NCBI GenBank assembly: GCA_002448305.1
Contig: DJWY01000010.1
Location: 13,037 to 50,908, forward strand
Direction of reading: 5' to 3'
DNA: 37,872 nucleotides
DNA from: Selenomonadales bacterium UBA7018
Lineage (GTDB): Bacteria > Bacillota > Negativicutes > Selenomonadales > Selenomonadaceae
Position 1 is the stretch's first letter, and each line of letters begins with the position of its first letter. A program made the position numbers and the translations under genes. Shown piece after piece: positions 16,427 to 24,339 of the stretch. A model generated the notes under the pieces. That model was given only the letters and a program-made list of their open reading frames with translations. It was not told the origin of the DNA and did not search any database.

Positions 16427-17383
16427 TTAAACTTCAATGTCAACAATCTTTTGTATAACAATATAGCCGAAAATTTCCATGAGAATCGCGAAGATAATAG
16501 CGTAACGTCCCGTTTCCTCTGTGACGAAAACCATCATTTGGTCTTTATTAAACGTCCAGCAGAAAGCCGCCATAAAAATTGGCAGGGCAATCAATACCCA
16601 TGCAGAAAGCCGCCCTTGAGCCGTCAGAGCGTTAATTTCGCGTTTCATGCGAATGCGTTCGTTAATCGTGTCGCTGATTGTGTCGAGTATCTGAGCGAGA
16701 TTTCCGCCGACTTCGCGTTGAATCAAAACCGCCGTGACGACAAGGTCAAAGTCAGGACTGCCAACGCGCCTATTCATTTGGTCGAGCGCACTTTCTAACG
16801 TTACGCCCATTGCGATATCAGTCATAACGCGGGCAAACTCTGTGCTTATCGGCGGCTCCATTTCCTTTGCTACTACGTCCATTGCCTGTTGAAAGCTGTA
16901 GCCTGCACGCAAAGCATTTGCTACCGTCGTAAGGCAATCGCCGAGCTGTTCGGTAAAAGCATTTCTGCGCCGTCTGATTAATATCGAGAGCCAACTCCAC
17001 AAAATAAGCGGAACCAAAATTCCTATAGCCGGTGCGCTGAAAATATTCATTGTCACGATATAGGACACTAACGCTACAATTAATGAGCCGACAATCGCAA
17101 TGATTATAAATTCCGCGCCATAAAGCGGAATACCTGCTTGCCGGAGTTTGAAATCTAAATTTCTTGAGGCGTCCCAAGCGGAGAAGGGGCGCGCTAATCG
17201 CCTTATTAATTGGTAAATACGGCGAGCGAGCGGTTCCTTTTCCTTAACCTTGACTTCGGCGATATTATGGCGGCGGAGTCGGTACTCGACGTTCGTGCTT
17301 TGTGCCTTTTTTACGCCTAAAATTATTAAGCAGATGATTAAAAAAGTCATTAAAGCGCAGAACACCGCCAGGATAATCGACAA
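16427..17383 (-). CDS. tadB: Tad/Flp pilus assembly inner-membrane protein TadB (T2SF family)
   Basis: A 318-residue T2SF-domain membrane protein, partner of TadC. Helices lie near the N-terminus (about 2-25), at about 95-140 and at the C-terminus (about 262-315). The segment 'LGDCLTTVANALRAGYSFQQAM' and 'QREVGGNLAQILDTISDTI' are TadB hallmarks. TTG 17383 is chosen: GGAGG lies 9 bases before it and it begins four bases after the CpaE stop. The longer frame from 17407 would start in front of that site. Confidence 0.92.
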   Translation of the reverse strand: MSIILAVFCALMTFLIICLIILGVKKAQSTNVEYRLRRHNIAEVKVKEKEPLARRIYQLIRRLARPFSAWDASRNLDFKLRQAGIPLYGAEFIIIAIVGSLIVALVSYIVTMNIFSAPAIGILVPLILWSWLSILIRRRRNAFTEQLGDCLTTVANALRAGYSFQQAMDVVAKEMEPPISTEFARVMTDIAMGVTLESALDQMNRRVGSPDFDLVVTAVLIQREVGGNLAQILDTISDTINERIRMKREINALTAQGRLSAWVLIALPIFMAAFCWTFNKDQMMVFVTEETGRYAIIFAILMEIFGYIVIQKIVDIEV

Positions 17384-17387
17384 GCTG

Positions 17388-18497
17388 TTATGCCTCCTCT
17401 CCAGCAATAATTTTGTCTGCCATACTATTTATAGTTTTCATTAACAGCGTATCTTTTGGCAGACCTCTGGAAAGACGACCGCTGTTAGCGATAGAAATCA
17501 TGCGATATTCATTAGGAATCATAACGTCGACTGGATAGCCGAGTTTGTCAGCAATTTTTTGGCGTTCTTCCTCTGTGAAGGGATTGACGCGGGTAAAAAC
17601 CGTCTTAACTTTATATTTCTCATCTTCCTGCGACTCGAACATTTCCATAGTCTTTTTGACGTGTTTAATCTCGAAGCCGCTGTTAAGCATTGTCGTTACG
17701 AAGATTAAATCGGAAATGCGGCAAACATTCAGCGACAGGGGATTAAAGCCCGCAGGTAAATCAATCAGGACGTAGCGGAAAATATTATCCGTCATCATTA
17801 CGACTTCAACGAGATTTTCGGGCGAAACTAATTCGGCGTATTCAGGGCGGTCGGGACTGCTGAGAAGTGAGACGCCCTTTTTTATTTCCATAAAGTACGG
17901 CGCGAAACTCATTGGCGTTAGGAGTTTAATATCCTGTGTGGCGTCAATAAGCGTTCGTTTTGGTTCAGCGTCGAAAAAAATTGGAAGGTCGCCGAATTGC
18001 AAATCCGCATCGATTAAAGCGACGCGCTCGCCGGTTTTCTCGGCAATCAGCAAAGCCAGCAACGCCGCAAGAGTTGTTCGCCCTGCGCGCCCTTTCGGAC
18101 TGAAGAAGGCGATATTTCGCGCAGGTTTATGTTTGCCGCGTATTGAGTAAAGTTGAAGATATTCAAGAACTTCCTTTGCGCCGAAGGGTTTTAAAATGCA
18201 ACCCGTCACGCCACTTTCCAAAGCCCTTTGAGCCTTAATTGGATCCCATTGAGACATTGTGCCCAAAATATATGCTCCTGGAAATGTATCGACAAAAGCC
18301 GCCAAAGCATTAAGCGATTCTTCGTTGTCAATGTTTATGAAAAATAAATTTGGGTGGAACATTGCGGCGGGACCCATAGCGGCACCTGCAGTTTTGTAGG
18401 TCGAAGAAATTTCAAAATCTGGCGATTTTTTCAGCACCGTGACAATATCTTCAAGCAATTCGGGCGTGTCTTCTATGACAACTACTCGATAAGCCAA
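17388..18497 (-). CDS. cpaE: CpaE/TadZ-like ATPase with degenerate receiver domain
   Basis: A 369-residue pilus-localisation protein. Residues 1-120 fold like a response-regulator receiver: acidic pocket E9/D10 and lysine K103 (ILKPF) are kept, but the phosphate-accepting aspartate appears replaced by N55, so phosphorylation is unlikely. Residues 125-369 are a ParA/MinD-type ATPase with DADLQFGD. Its deviant Walker A reads SPKGRAGRTT (133-142): the signature lysine K135 is kept, while the P-loop lysine is R140. The neighbouring upstream paralogue has the opposite defect. Start TTG 18497 has AAGGGG 8 bases upstream. Confidence 0.9.
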   Translation of the reverse strand: MAYRVVVIEDTPELLEDIVTVLKKSPDFEISSTYKTAGAAMGPAAMFHPNLFFINIDNEESLNALAAFVDTFPGAYILGTMSQWDPIKAQRALESGVTGCILKPFGAKEVLEYLQLYSIRGKHKPARNIAFFSPKGRAGRTTLAALLALLIAEKTGERVALIDADLQFGDLPIFFDAEPKRTLIDATQDIKLLTPMSFAPYFMEIKKGVSLLSSPDRPEYAELVSPENLVEVVMMTDNIFRYVLIDLPAGFNPLSLNVCRISDLIFVTTMLNSGFEIKHVKKTMEMFESQEDEKYKVKTVFTRVNPFTEEERQKIADKLGYPVDVMIPNEYRMISIANSGRLSRGLPKDTLLMKTINSMADKIIAGEEA

Positions 18498-18533
18498 AGT
18501 ATCAACCCCTTGCGCAAGATTTTTTTAAGCAAT

Positions 18534-19391
18534 TTAAAAGCCAAAAAATTTTCCAATGCCTTTAGTAACAGTTGAGAAAAAGCCGCCGTTTTCAACTTTA
18601 ATTTCGGGAGCGACGGTATCTTGTCTATTCGTGTAAAGCCCAACTAAATCATGAAAACTTTTCGTAAGGCGTGAATCGGGCGCGGCGAACATCAAAGGTT
18701 GCCCCGTGTTGATTGACTTATTGACGGCGGGATAATCGTTGGGGAGCCTGTGATAGAAAGGCTCGCCCAAAAGCCGCTCAACGTCCTTGCCATTGATTAA
18801 TTTCTGGGAGTCGGCGCGGTTCTCGATAAGCCGAATTTTACTTTCCTCGTACTCGAAACGGAGCAAAGTATCATAGCCGATTTTGTAATTTTTCAATGCG
18901 GGCAAAAAGTCAATGACGCCGATATAATTTATAATCGTGCTCATGTCAAGCATAGCCAGATTTAACGCGCTGAACATGGAGTTTAAATCTAGGATAACAA
19001 AATCAAAATAGCTCATGCGCCGAATAATTTCCGACAAAACTAAAACGTCAGTTTGATAAGCGTCGAAAATATAAAGTGGCGCGGGCAAAATGGAAAAGCT
19101 AACGTCGCCATGATTATAATCAATCAGAAAATCTTTAACACGAAAATCTTCGGGGGCGTCGAGCAAAGCGCGTTGTGCGCCGGCGATTGTGTGCGCAGAG
19201 GAGAGTTTCAAATAATTTAGGACATCGCCAAATTGTAAGTCAAGGTCGGCAAGGCAAACTTTGTAACCTTCTTTAGCAAGCCCCGCCGACAAATTAATTG
19301 CAACGACAGTTTTTCCAATGCCAGGCGACGTGCTAAAAACGCTGATAATTACGCTGGTTTTCTGAATAGAATTTCCTGCTGCGAATGCCAT
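18534..19391 (-). CDS. tadZ: second CpaE/TadZ-like ParA-type ATPase with C-terminal amphipathic tail
   Basis: A 285-residue ParA/MinD-type protein without a receiver domain. Walker A reads FSTSPGIGKTVV: the P-loop lysine K27 is present but the signature lysine position is S22. The next motif DLDLQFGDV matches the downstream paralogue. The protein ends in GGFFSTVTKGIGKFFGF, which resembles the membrane-targeting helix of MinD, so it may sit on the inner membrane or at a cell pole. ATG 19391 has AAGGAGGGG upstream. It is 36 bases before the CpaE-like gene and 34 bases after the secretin gene. Confidence 0.85.
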   Translation of the reverse strand: MAFAAGNSIQKTSVIISVFSTSPGIGKTVVAINLSAGLAKEGYKVCLADLDLQFGDVLNYLKLSSAHTIAGAQRALLDAPEDFRVKDFLIDYNHGDVSFSILPAPLYIFDAYQTDVLVLSEIIRRMSYFDFVILDLNSMFSALNLAMLDMSTIINYIGVIDFLPALKNYKIGYDTLLRFEYEESKIRLIENRADSQKLINGKDVERLLGEPFYHRLPNDYPAVNKSINTGQPLMFAAPDSRLTKSFHDLVGLYTNRQDTVAPEIKVENGGFFSTVTKGIGKFFGF

Positions 19392-19425
19392 CCGAATCCC
19401 CTCCTTATGTTGAATTTTTCTTGAA

Positions 19426-21003
19426 TTATTTTTGGCTAAAAGGCTCGTCGGCTTCCCTATCCATATTGAATTCTACCACATCGTCTTTATATCTCCTATT
19501 ATCGCGACTTTTATCAATTTGCCACTTGTTATCTTTGTAAACCACTCTGGAAGGCGGCAGAATTCTGCGCGGCTCTGGTTCTTCTTCTTCAATGACTATA
19601 TCAGGTTCCGGCTCTTTGAAGTCAATTTTTTCTTTTGACTTGTCGGCTTCTTTTTCCTCATCGTACCATTGGCGCATAGGTTGCGACATTTCAGCTTGCG
19701 AATTAGTTTCGTCGTCAATGATATAGGGCGTCACGACGATAATTAGTTCGCTCTTGTCTCTTTGCTTTGAAGTGTGCTTGAAAAATTCGCCGAGAATGGG
19801 AATGTCGCCTAAGAACGGGACTTTAGAAATGACTTTGCTTTCTGAAGAATCCATTAAGCCGCCAATAACAATTGGTGCGCCGGAATTCAGATTTATAACG
19901 GAATCAGCACTGCGCGTCGTGATAACCGGCAAGCCGTTTACGGAATAATTGTCGCTGATATTGCTAACTTCGGCGTGAATCATGGAATTGATTCTTCCCT
20001 GCGCGTCGACAACCGGACGGAATTGAAGAATGATGCCGTAATTTTCAAAGGTGACATGGGTTGAGCCGTTTGCATTTGTTGCGCTGTAAGGGATTTTGCC
20101 GCCGATTTGAATTGTAGCTTGCTCGCCGCTTAGCGTCATAACGCTTGGGCGCGAAAGAATTTTAGCTTTGCCGTCGCTGACTAAAAGGCTAAGCGTAGCG
20201 TTAAGAGGTCCAACGCGTCTGTTGAGCCAGTCAAAACGCGGATTTTCAAAACTTGTTGTACCCGTACCGCTAGGAACGTAGTAATACTTTCCGAAATAAA
20301 ATTTACCGTTACTGCCGTCTTCGCCGTATTGTAGCCCAATGTCTTTAGCATTTTGGGAATTAATTTCGATAATCTGCGCTTCAAGGCGAATTTGGGTCGG
20401 GTGCAGAATCTGCAACATGTCAATAATTCTGCCTCTGTTTTCGGACTTGCTCAACTCAATATCTTCGCTTCTGCCGACATCGCTTGCCGCCGTCGTGTCA
20501 AGGCTCATATCGAAACCGCTACCGACTAAAAGGCTACTGTCGCTACTACTACCTACGAAAAGGCGCACAGTTTGCAGGGCGTAATTTTTTTCGTACTGAT
20601 TTTGAACGGTGCCGGTTAGCAAAATTCTATCACCGACCATTTTAACATGAACATCGGGTAAGCCGATTGCCTGTTCAATCAGCATAGCTTGTCCGGGGTC
20701 TTCGGGAGAAACGACGATTAAATATTCATGGCGCGCACCGTCAGCCGTCCAGACAAAAAGCGCGGTCGAGCCGGGATTTTCTTTCGTGACGATTAAAAAT
20801 TCACTTGCGGAGCCGGGCAGTTGAACTACCGTCGCTACAGTCGGATTTCCTACAGCAATCCTTTTGATTAACTGCCCCATATCCATATAATGAGAAGTTT
20901 TAATATGAATGCTTAACGTTTCGGGCATAGCGTACGCGCTCGGCGAAATGATAGAGAACGCCGCCGCCGTCAGAAAAAATTTTTTCAGAAATGAATGGCT
21001 CAT
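19426..21003 (-). CDS. cpaC: Tad/Flp pilus outer-membrane secretin (CpaC/RcpA)
   Basis: A 525-residue secretin forming the outer-membrane pore for the pilus. Signal peptide 1-25 (cleavage after AYA); pilus-secretin N-domain about 28-100; BON-like domain about 105-150; secretin core about 195-430 with 'SGEQATIQIGGKIPY' and 'VPFLGDIPILGEFFK'. A charged tail of about 75 residues (450-525), rich in Glu, Lys and Arg with EEEEPEPRR, extends past the barrel; that is longer than I expect and may bind the cell wall or a partner. The gene implies an outer membrane. ATG 21003 has only a weak ribosome site. Confidence 0.93.
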   Translation of the reverse strand: MSHSFLKKFFLTAAAFSIISPSAYAMPETLSIHIKTSHYMDMGQLIKRIAVGNPTVATVVQLPGSASEFLIVTKENPGSTALFVWTADGARHEYLIVVSPEDPGQAMLIEQAIGLPDVHVKMVGDRILLTGTVQNQYEKNYALQTVRLFVGSSSDSSLLVGSGFDMSLDTTAASDVGRSEDIELSKSENRGRIIDMLQILHPTQIRLEAQIIEINSQNAKDIGLQYGEDGSNGKFYFGKYYYVPSGTGTTSFENPRFDWLNRRVGPLNATLSLLVSDGKAKILSRPSVMTLSGEQATIQIGGKIPYSATNANGSTHVTFENYGIILQFRPVVDAQGRINSMIHAEVSNISDNYSVNGLPVITTRSADSVINLNSGAPIVIGGLMDSSESKVISKVPFLGDIPILGEFFKHTSKQRDKSELIIVVTPYIIDDETNSQAEMSQPMRQWYDEEKEADKSKEKIDFKEPEPDIVIEEEEPEPRRILPPSRVVYKDNKWQIDKSRDNRRYKDDVVEFNMDREADEPFSQK

Positions 21004-21024
21004 GATTAATAATTCCTATTCGCA

Positions 21025-22146
21025 TTAATTATTCATAGCAAAAGATTGGGCAACGCGAGAATTCGATAACGCCTGATTTTGTATTGAATCCGCCGCGTTA
21101 GATTGGAAATTTTGTGCGGAATGACCGCTTGCAACGGGCGGACTTGGAACATTAGCTTGCACGCCCGACGGGATTACGGGCAATGACGAAGGCTGTATTA
21201 CGGCGGGCGTAGGAATTTCGGTTTCTTGCGTAATTTGGTCGCCTTGAATGATTTCTATTTTCGGAGTAGTAGGAACTGCGGGTAATTGCGGCAGTGGCAT
21301 ACCTGGTGCCATACCGGACGGGATAGCGGGCAATGAACTTTCAGGCGGTGCCGGTTCGGGTTCTGGTTCCGGCTTAGGCGCGTTAATTGATTCTATTGTA
21401 TATTCTGTTTCGCCGGCGTACATATTACGCGGCTTGCTTGGGCGCAACGACATATAAATTTCTCCGAGCTTAGAAGCGGAAACTAATTTCAATACGTCAT
21501 CGGGGCGCAGGGCGAAAGTTGCTATCGACGGATTATTGATAGCAGTCGTAGTCGTGACGCCGGTATCACTTACGACGTTTGTGCCGGTCATATCTTTGTT
21601 GATACTCAACAGCTGAACATTTTGGAGAATAACAGTAGTTGTCGCGCTGTATTGGCTTTTTTCGACAAGGAGTAAGTCAACGAAATCGCCTGGCTTAGCG
21701 AAACCCGCAACGCTCGTTATGTCGTTGACGCTGATTGAAACGGCGCGGCTATCAAGTGGAATTGTTGCAATAAAGCCCTCGTCGCTTTTTTCTGCGAAAA
21801 CTTTTTGGATAGTGAGAATATCGCCGGCGAAAATTGAAACTTTGACTTGCACGTCCAGAACGTCCTTAAAGCTTTTTATCGAGCCTTCTGGCGCGAGGTC
21901 AACGGGCATTTCCTTTAGCTGGAGCATAGTTTCTTGAATCCTTGTGCGCGACGGGATATTTACTTTTGCCACGACGACTTGAACAGTTTGTACTTTTTTC
22001 TCAGCTTGCTTAGCGGCTTCATCTTCCTGCAAGAATTTCATTGCGGAATAAATTACCAAGAACATAATTAACGCTGCACCGCCCGCTAACATCAATAGCT
22101 GACGAGGTCGCAGGTCATTCAATTTATTCATTATCTTCTGTAACAT
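21025..22146 (-). CDS. cpaB: Flp pilus assembly protein CpaB/RcpC
   Basis: A 373-residue inner-membrane-anchored periplasmic protein. One helix (about 17-36) is followed by a SAF domain (about 50-125) with 'VVVAKVNIPSRTRI' and 'IPLDSRAVSISV', and an RcpC domain with 'AGFAKPGDFVDLLLV'. The C-terminal 130 residues are low complexity: PEPEPEPAPPE, then Pro/Ser/Gln-rich sequence, probably spanning the cell wall toward the secretin encoded next. ATG 22146 is chosen because GAGAGGG is 6 bases upstream. It is the first gene of the Tad cluster, under a near-perfect promoter. Confidence 0.9.
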   Translation of the reverse strand: MLQKIMNKLNDLRPRQLLMLAGGAALIMFLVIYSAMKFLQEDEAAKQAEKKVQTVQVVVAKVNIPSRTRIQETMLQLKEMPVDLAPEGSIKSFKDVLDVQVKVSIFAGDILTIQKVFAEKSDEGFIATIPLDSRAVSISVNDITSVAGFAKPGDFVDLLLVEKSQYSATTTVILQNVQLLSINKDMTGTNVVSDTGVTTTTAINNPSIATFALRPDDVLKLVSASKLGEIYMSLRPSKPRNMYAGETEYTIESINAPKPEPEPEPAPPESSLPAIPSGMAPGMPLPQLPAVPTTPKIEIIQGDQITQETEIPTPAVIQPSSLPVIPSGVQANVPSPPVASGHSAQNFQSNAADSIQNQALSNSRVAQSFAMNN

Positions 22147-22187
22147 GAGCAACCCTCTCTCGTCAAAAAATTACTTTGTTTTTCCAA

Positions 22188-22215
22188 ATTATATCTTTTC
22201 CAAAGGTTTTGTCAA
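22188..22215 (-). promoter_or_regulatory. promoter of the Tad pilus cluster
   Basis: Minus strand TTGACA (22215-22210), 16 bases, TATAAT (22193-22188). Both boxes match the housekeeping consensus exactly. The start site is about 35 bases before cpaB. The promoter lies 16 bases past the moaC stop. Confidence 0.85.
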
Positions 22216-22231
22216 ATGATTTAATATGAAT

Positions 22232-22708
22232 TTAAACTTTAAAATCGCCGCTCTTGCCGCCGCGTTTTTCTTCGAGATGAATTTCACCGAGCGTCATTTT
22301 TTTATCGATAGCTTTGCACATATCGTAAATTGTGAGCAATGCGACGCTGACGGCGTGAAGGGCTTCCATTTCTACGCCGGTAGCCCAAGTCGTTTTAACG
22401 GTTGCGATAACTTTTACGGCTGATTCTTCGGGCAACATTTCAAAATTTAAAGCGCAATGACTAAGCGGCAACGGGTGACATAGCGGAATAACTTCGGAAG
22501 TTTTTTTCGCCGCCATAATGCCAGCAATCCTAGCGACGCCGAGCACATCGCCTTTCTTAGCAGTGCCCTTGTCAATCGTCGAATAAACTTCGCCGCTGAC
22601 AAAAATTTTACCACTCGCAACAGCTATTCGCTCCGTTAAATTTTTCCCGCCAACGTCAACCATAATTGCATTTCCCGCCGCGTCGAAGTGATTTATTTTC
22701 TTTTCCAA
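22232..22708 (-). CDS. moaC: cyclic pyranopterin monophosphate synthase MoaC
   Basis: A 158-residue enzyme that makes cyclic pyranopterin monophosphate in molybdenum cofactor synthesis. Visible: HFDAAGNAIMVDV at the start, KTSEVIPLCHPLPL, and GVEMEALHAVSVALLTIYDM with the catalytic lysine of MCKAIDK. TTG 22708 is chosen because AGGAG precedes it by about 9 bases; the longer frame would start before that site. No other moa/moe/mob gene is nearby, so it is an isolated pathway gene here. It has its own promoter. Confidence 0.95.
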   Translation of the reverse strand: MEKKINHFDAAGNAIMVDVGGKNLTERIAVASGKIFVSGEVYSTIDKGTAKKGDVLGVARIAGIMAAKKTSEVIPLCHPLPLSHCALNFEMLPEESAVKVIATVKTTWATGVEMEALHAVSVALLTIYDMCKAIDKKMTLGEIHLEEKRGGKSGDFKV

Positions 22709-22752
22709 AATTTTTTCTCCTGCCAAAATTTTCGATTAAACTCCATTTGCAA

Positions 22753-22780
22753 AGTATATTTTCCCAAAATCTTTTGTCAA
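22753..22780 (-). promoter_or_regulatory. promoter of moaC
   Basis: TTGACA (22780-22775), 16 bases, TATACT (22758-22753). The start site would be near 22746, about 38 bases before TTG 22708. Confidence 0.7.
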
Positions 22781-22820
22781 GCTAGAAAGTCACAAAAAAA
22801 TTTTCTCACATAGATTTTCG

Positions 22821-22849
22821 TTGCGTCAAGAAATTTTGCGTGATAAAAT
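22821..22849 (+). promoter_or_regulatory. extended -10 promoter candidate for the LCP/tubulin-like operon
   Basis: TTGCGT, 17 bases, TAAAAT (22844-22849) with TG one base before the -10 box. The predicted start lies past GTG 22840, which supports TTG 22879 as the true start of the LCP gene. Confidence 0.5.
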
Positions 22850-22878
22850 TCAAGAAATATTTCAGAGAAGGTGTTTCA

Positions 22879-24333
22879 TTGGAGAATAACGATAAACCTA
22901 AACGAAATTACTTGCCGATTATCCTTCTTGCGCTATGTTTTTTGGCGTCGGCGATTGCGGGCGCGTTGTTCGCGTCGTCTAGTTTCTTCGACAAAAAAAA
23001 TCCCGATAGAAAAATTGTTTACGACGACGAGGAAGATTATTCAACCGAACTGATTAAAGCTACGGATAAATCGATTGTTTTGATAATGGGCGTTGATATT
23101 CGCAAAGATGATGTCGGGCGTTCTGATACTTTGATGATTGCGACGATTGACCCGCGCCTTGACCAAGCGACTTTGTTATCAATTCCGCGCGATACTCGCG
23201 TTAAAATTCGCGGGCGCGGCTACGACAAGATTAACGCCGCTTTTGCTTACGGCGGAGTTCGTTTGACTGAATCGACGGTAGAAAATTTTCTCGGCATTGA
23301 CATTGACCATTACGTTTTGATTAACACGAATAGTTTTGTTAAAATCATCGATGCGATTGGAGGCGTAGATATTGACGTAGAAAAGCGCATGTTTTACGAA
23401 GACCCTTGGGACGATAACGGCGGGCTTGTGATTGATTTATATCCTGGCGAACAGCATATGGACGGGAAAACCGCCGTGACTTACGTCCGCTATCGCGATT
23501 CTGAAGGCGATATTGGGCGCGTCAAGCGTCAACAAGCTTTTATGAAAGCGTGCATGGATAAAGTTACTTCGCCCGAAATTATTCCGCGCATTCCGAAAAT
23601 TGCCCGCGAAGTTATCGACGCGGTGGAAACTGATATGTCGTTGCGTCAACTGCTTGAACTTGCCGGCGCACTCAATGCCGCGCAGAAAAATGGACTTGAA
23701 ACTGATATGGTGCCCGGCTATCCGCTTTATATCGACGACATAAGCTATTGGATTCCCGACGTTGAACTTTTGCGAATTTCGGTTGCCGACGCGCTAGGAA
23801 TTGCTGTAGACCCATATTTGAGGGAACGTTTTGAGCGCGATGCCCGCGAGTATCATGAGTCAATTCCCTCCGGCGCGAAAGATATTCCCGACGGCGAAGA
23901 TTATATCGGAAAACCTGTCCGCGAAACCCGCGAACGCCGCCGAAGTATTGAGGAACGCTCCACTTTGCGCGAAAGTCACTTTGAAGAGCGCGTTAATCCT
24001 GAACGCCGCATTTATAACGACGAACGCACGAATTCTACAGAAAGGATAAATTATAACGACGAGCGCACCAATTCTATTGATAGAAAAAATTACAATGATG
24101 AACGCACAAATTCTATCGATAGGAAAAATTTTAATGACGAACGCATAAATTCTACCGAAAATAATATTCCCGACGAGAAAAATAATCCTTTGGATAGAAA
24201 ATCGCCCGATATTGAGCAAAATAATCCGCTTAGCAGAATAAATTCCGATGATTTACGCATTGAACGCAGAGAAGTACCAGAAGTGGAAGAAAATAATGAG
24301 CCGACTCGCGACGAGGCTCCGAAAACGAGGTAA
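22879..24333 (+). CDS. LytR-CpsA-Psr family protein with repetitive C-terminal tail
   Basis: A 484-residue membrane-anchored LCP protein. Helix about 11-33, then the LCP domain (about 67-220) with GRSDTLMIATI, LLSIPRDTRV (about 101-110) and RYRDSEGDIGRVKRQQ, the arginine/aspartate residues that bind polyprenyl pyrophosphate. The family transfers polymers from lipid carriers to the cell wall. The last ~160 residues are highly charged and include four 13-residue repeats (YNDERTNSIDRKN type, DNA 24013-24168), which probably form an extended or wall-bound region. TTG 22879 is chosen with GAAGGTG upstream. It is the first of four tightly spaced genes; the next starts six bases later. Confidence 0.88.
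   Translation: MENNDKPKRNYLPIILLALCFLASAIAGALFASSSFFDKKNPDRKIVYDDEEDYSTELIKATDKSIVLIMGVDIRKDDVGRSDTLMIATIDPRLDQATLLSIPRDTRVKIRGRGYDKINAAFAYGGVRLTESTVENFLGIDIDHYVLINTNSFVKIIDAIGGVDIDVEKRMFYEDPWDDNGGLVIDLYPGEQHMDGKTAVTYVRYRDSEGDIGRVKRQQAFMKACMDKVTSPEIIPRIPKIAREVIDAVETDMSLRQLLELAGALNAAQKNGLETDMVPGYPLYIDDISYWIPDVELLRISVADALGIAVDPYLRERFERDAREYHESIPSGAKDIPDGEDYIGKPVRETRERRRSIEERSTLRESHFEERVNPERRIYNDERTNSTERINYNDERTNSIDRKNYNDERTNSIDRKNFNDERINSTENNIPDEKNNPLDRKSPDIEQNNPLSRINSDDLRIERREVPEVEENNEPTRDEAPKTR
24013..24168 (+). repeat. four tandem 39-bp coding repeats in the LCP gene
   Basis: Four in-frame 39-base units at 24013, 24052, 24091 and 24130 encode YNDERTNSTERIN, YNDERTNSIDRKN (twice) and FNDERINSTENNI. 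Synonymous codons differ between units (AAC/AAT, GAC/GAT), so the copies are not fresh and the peptide seems to be conserved. Confidence 0.9.
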
Positions 24334-24339
24334 TAATTT

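Noticed and set aside
24013..24168. CRISPR-like array of 39-bp repeats
   Set aside because: The units are contiguous with no spacers and lie in frame in a coding sequence, with synonymous differences.
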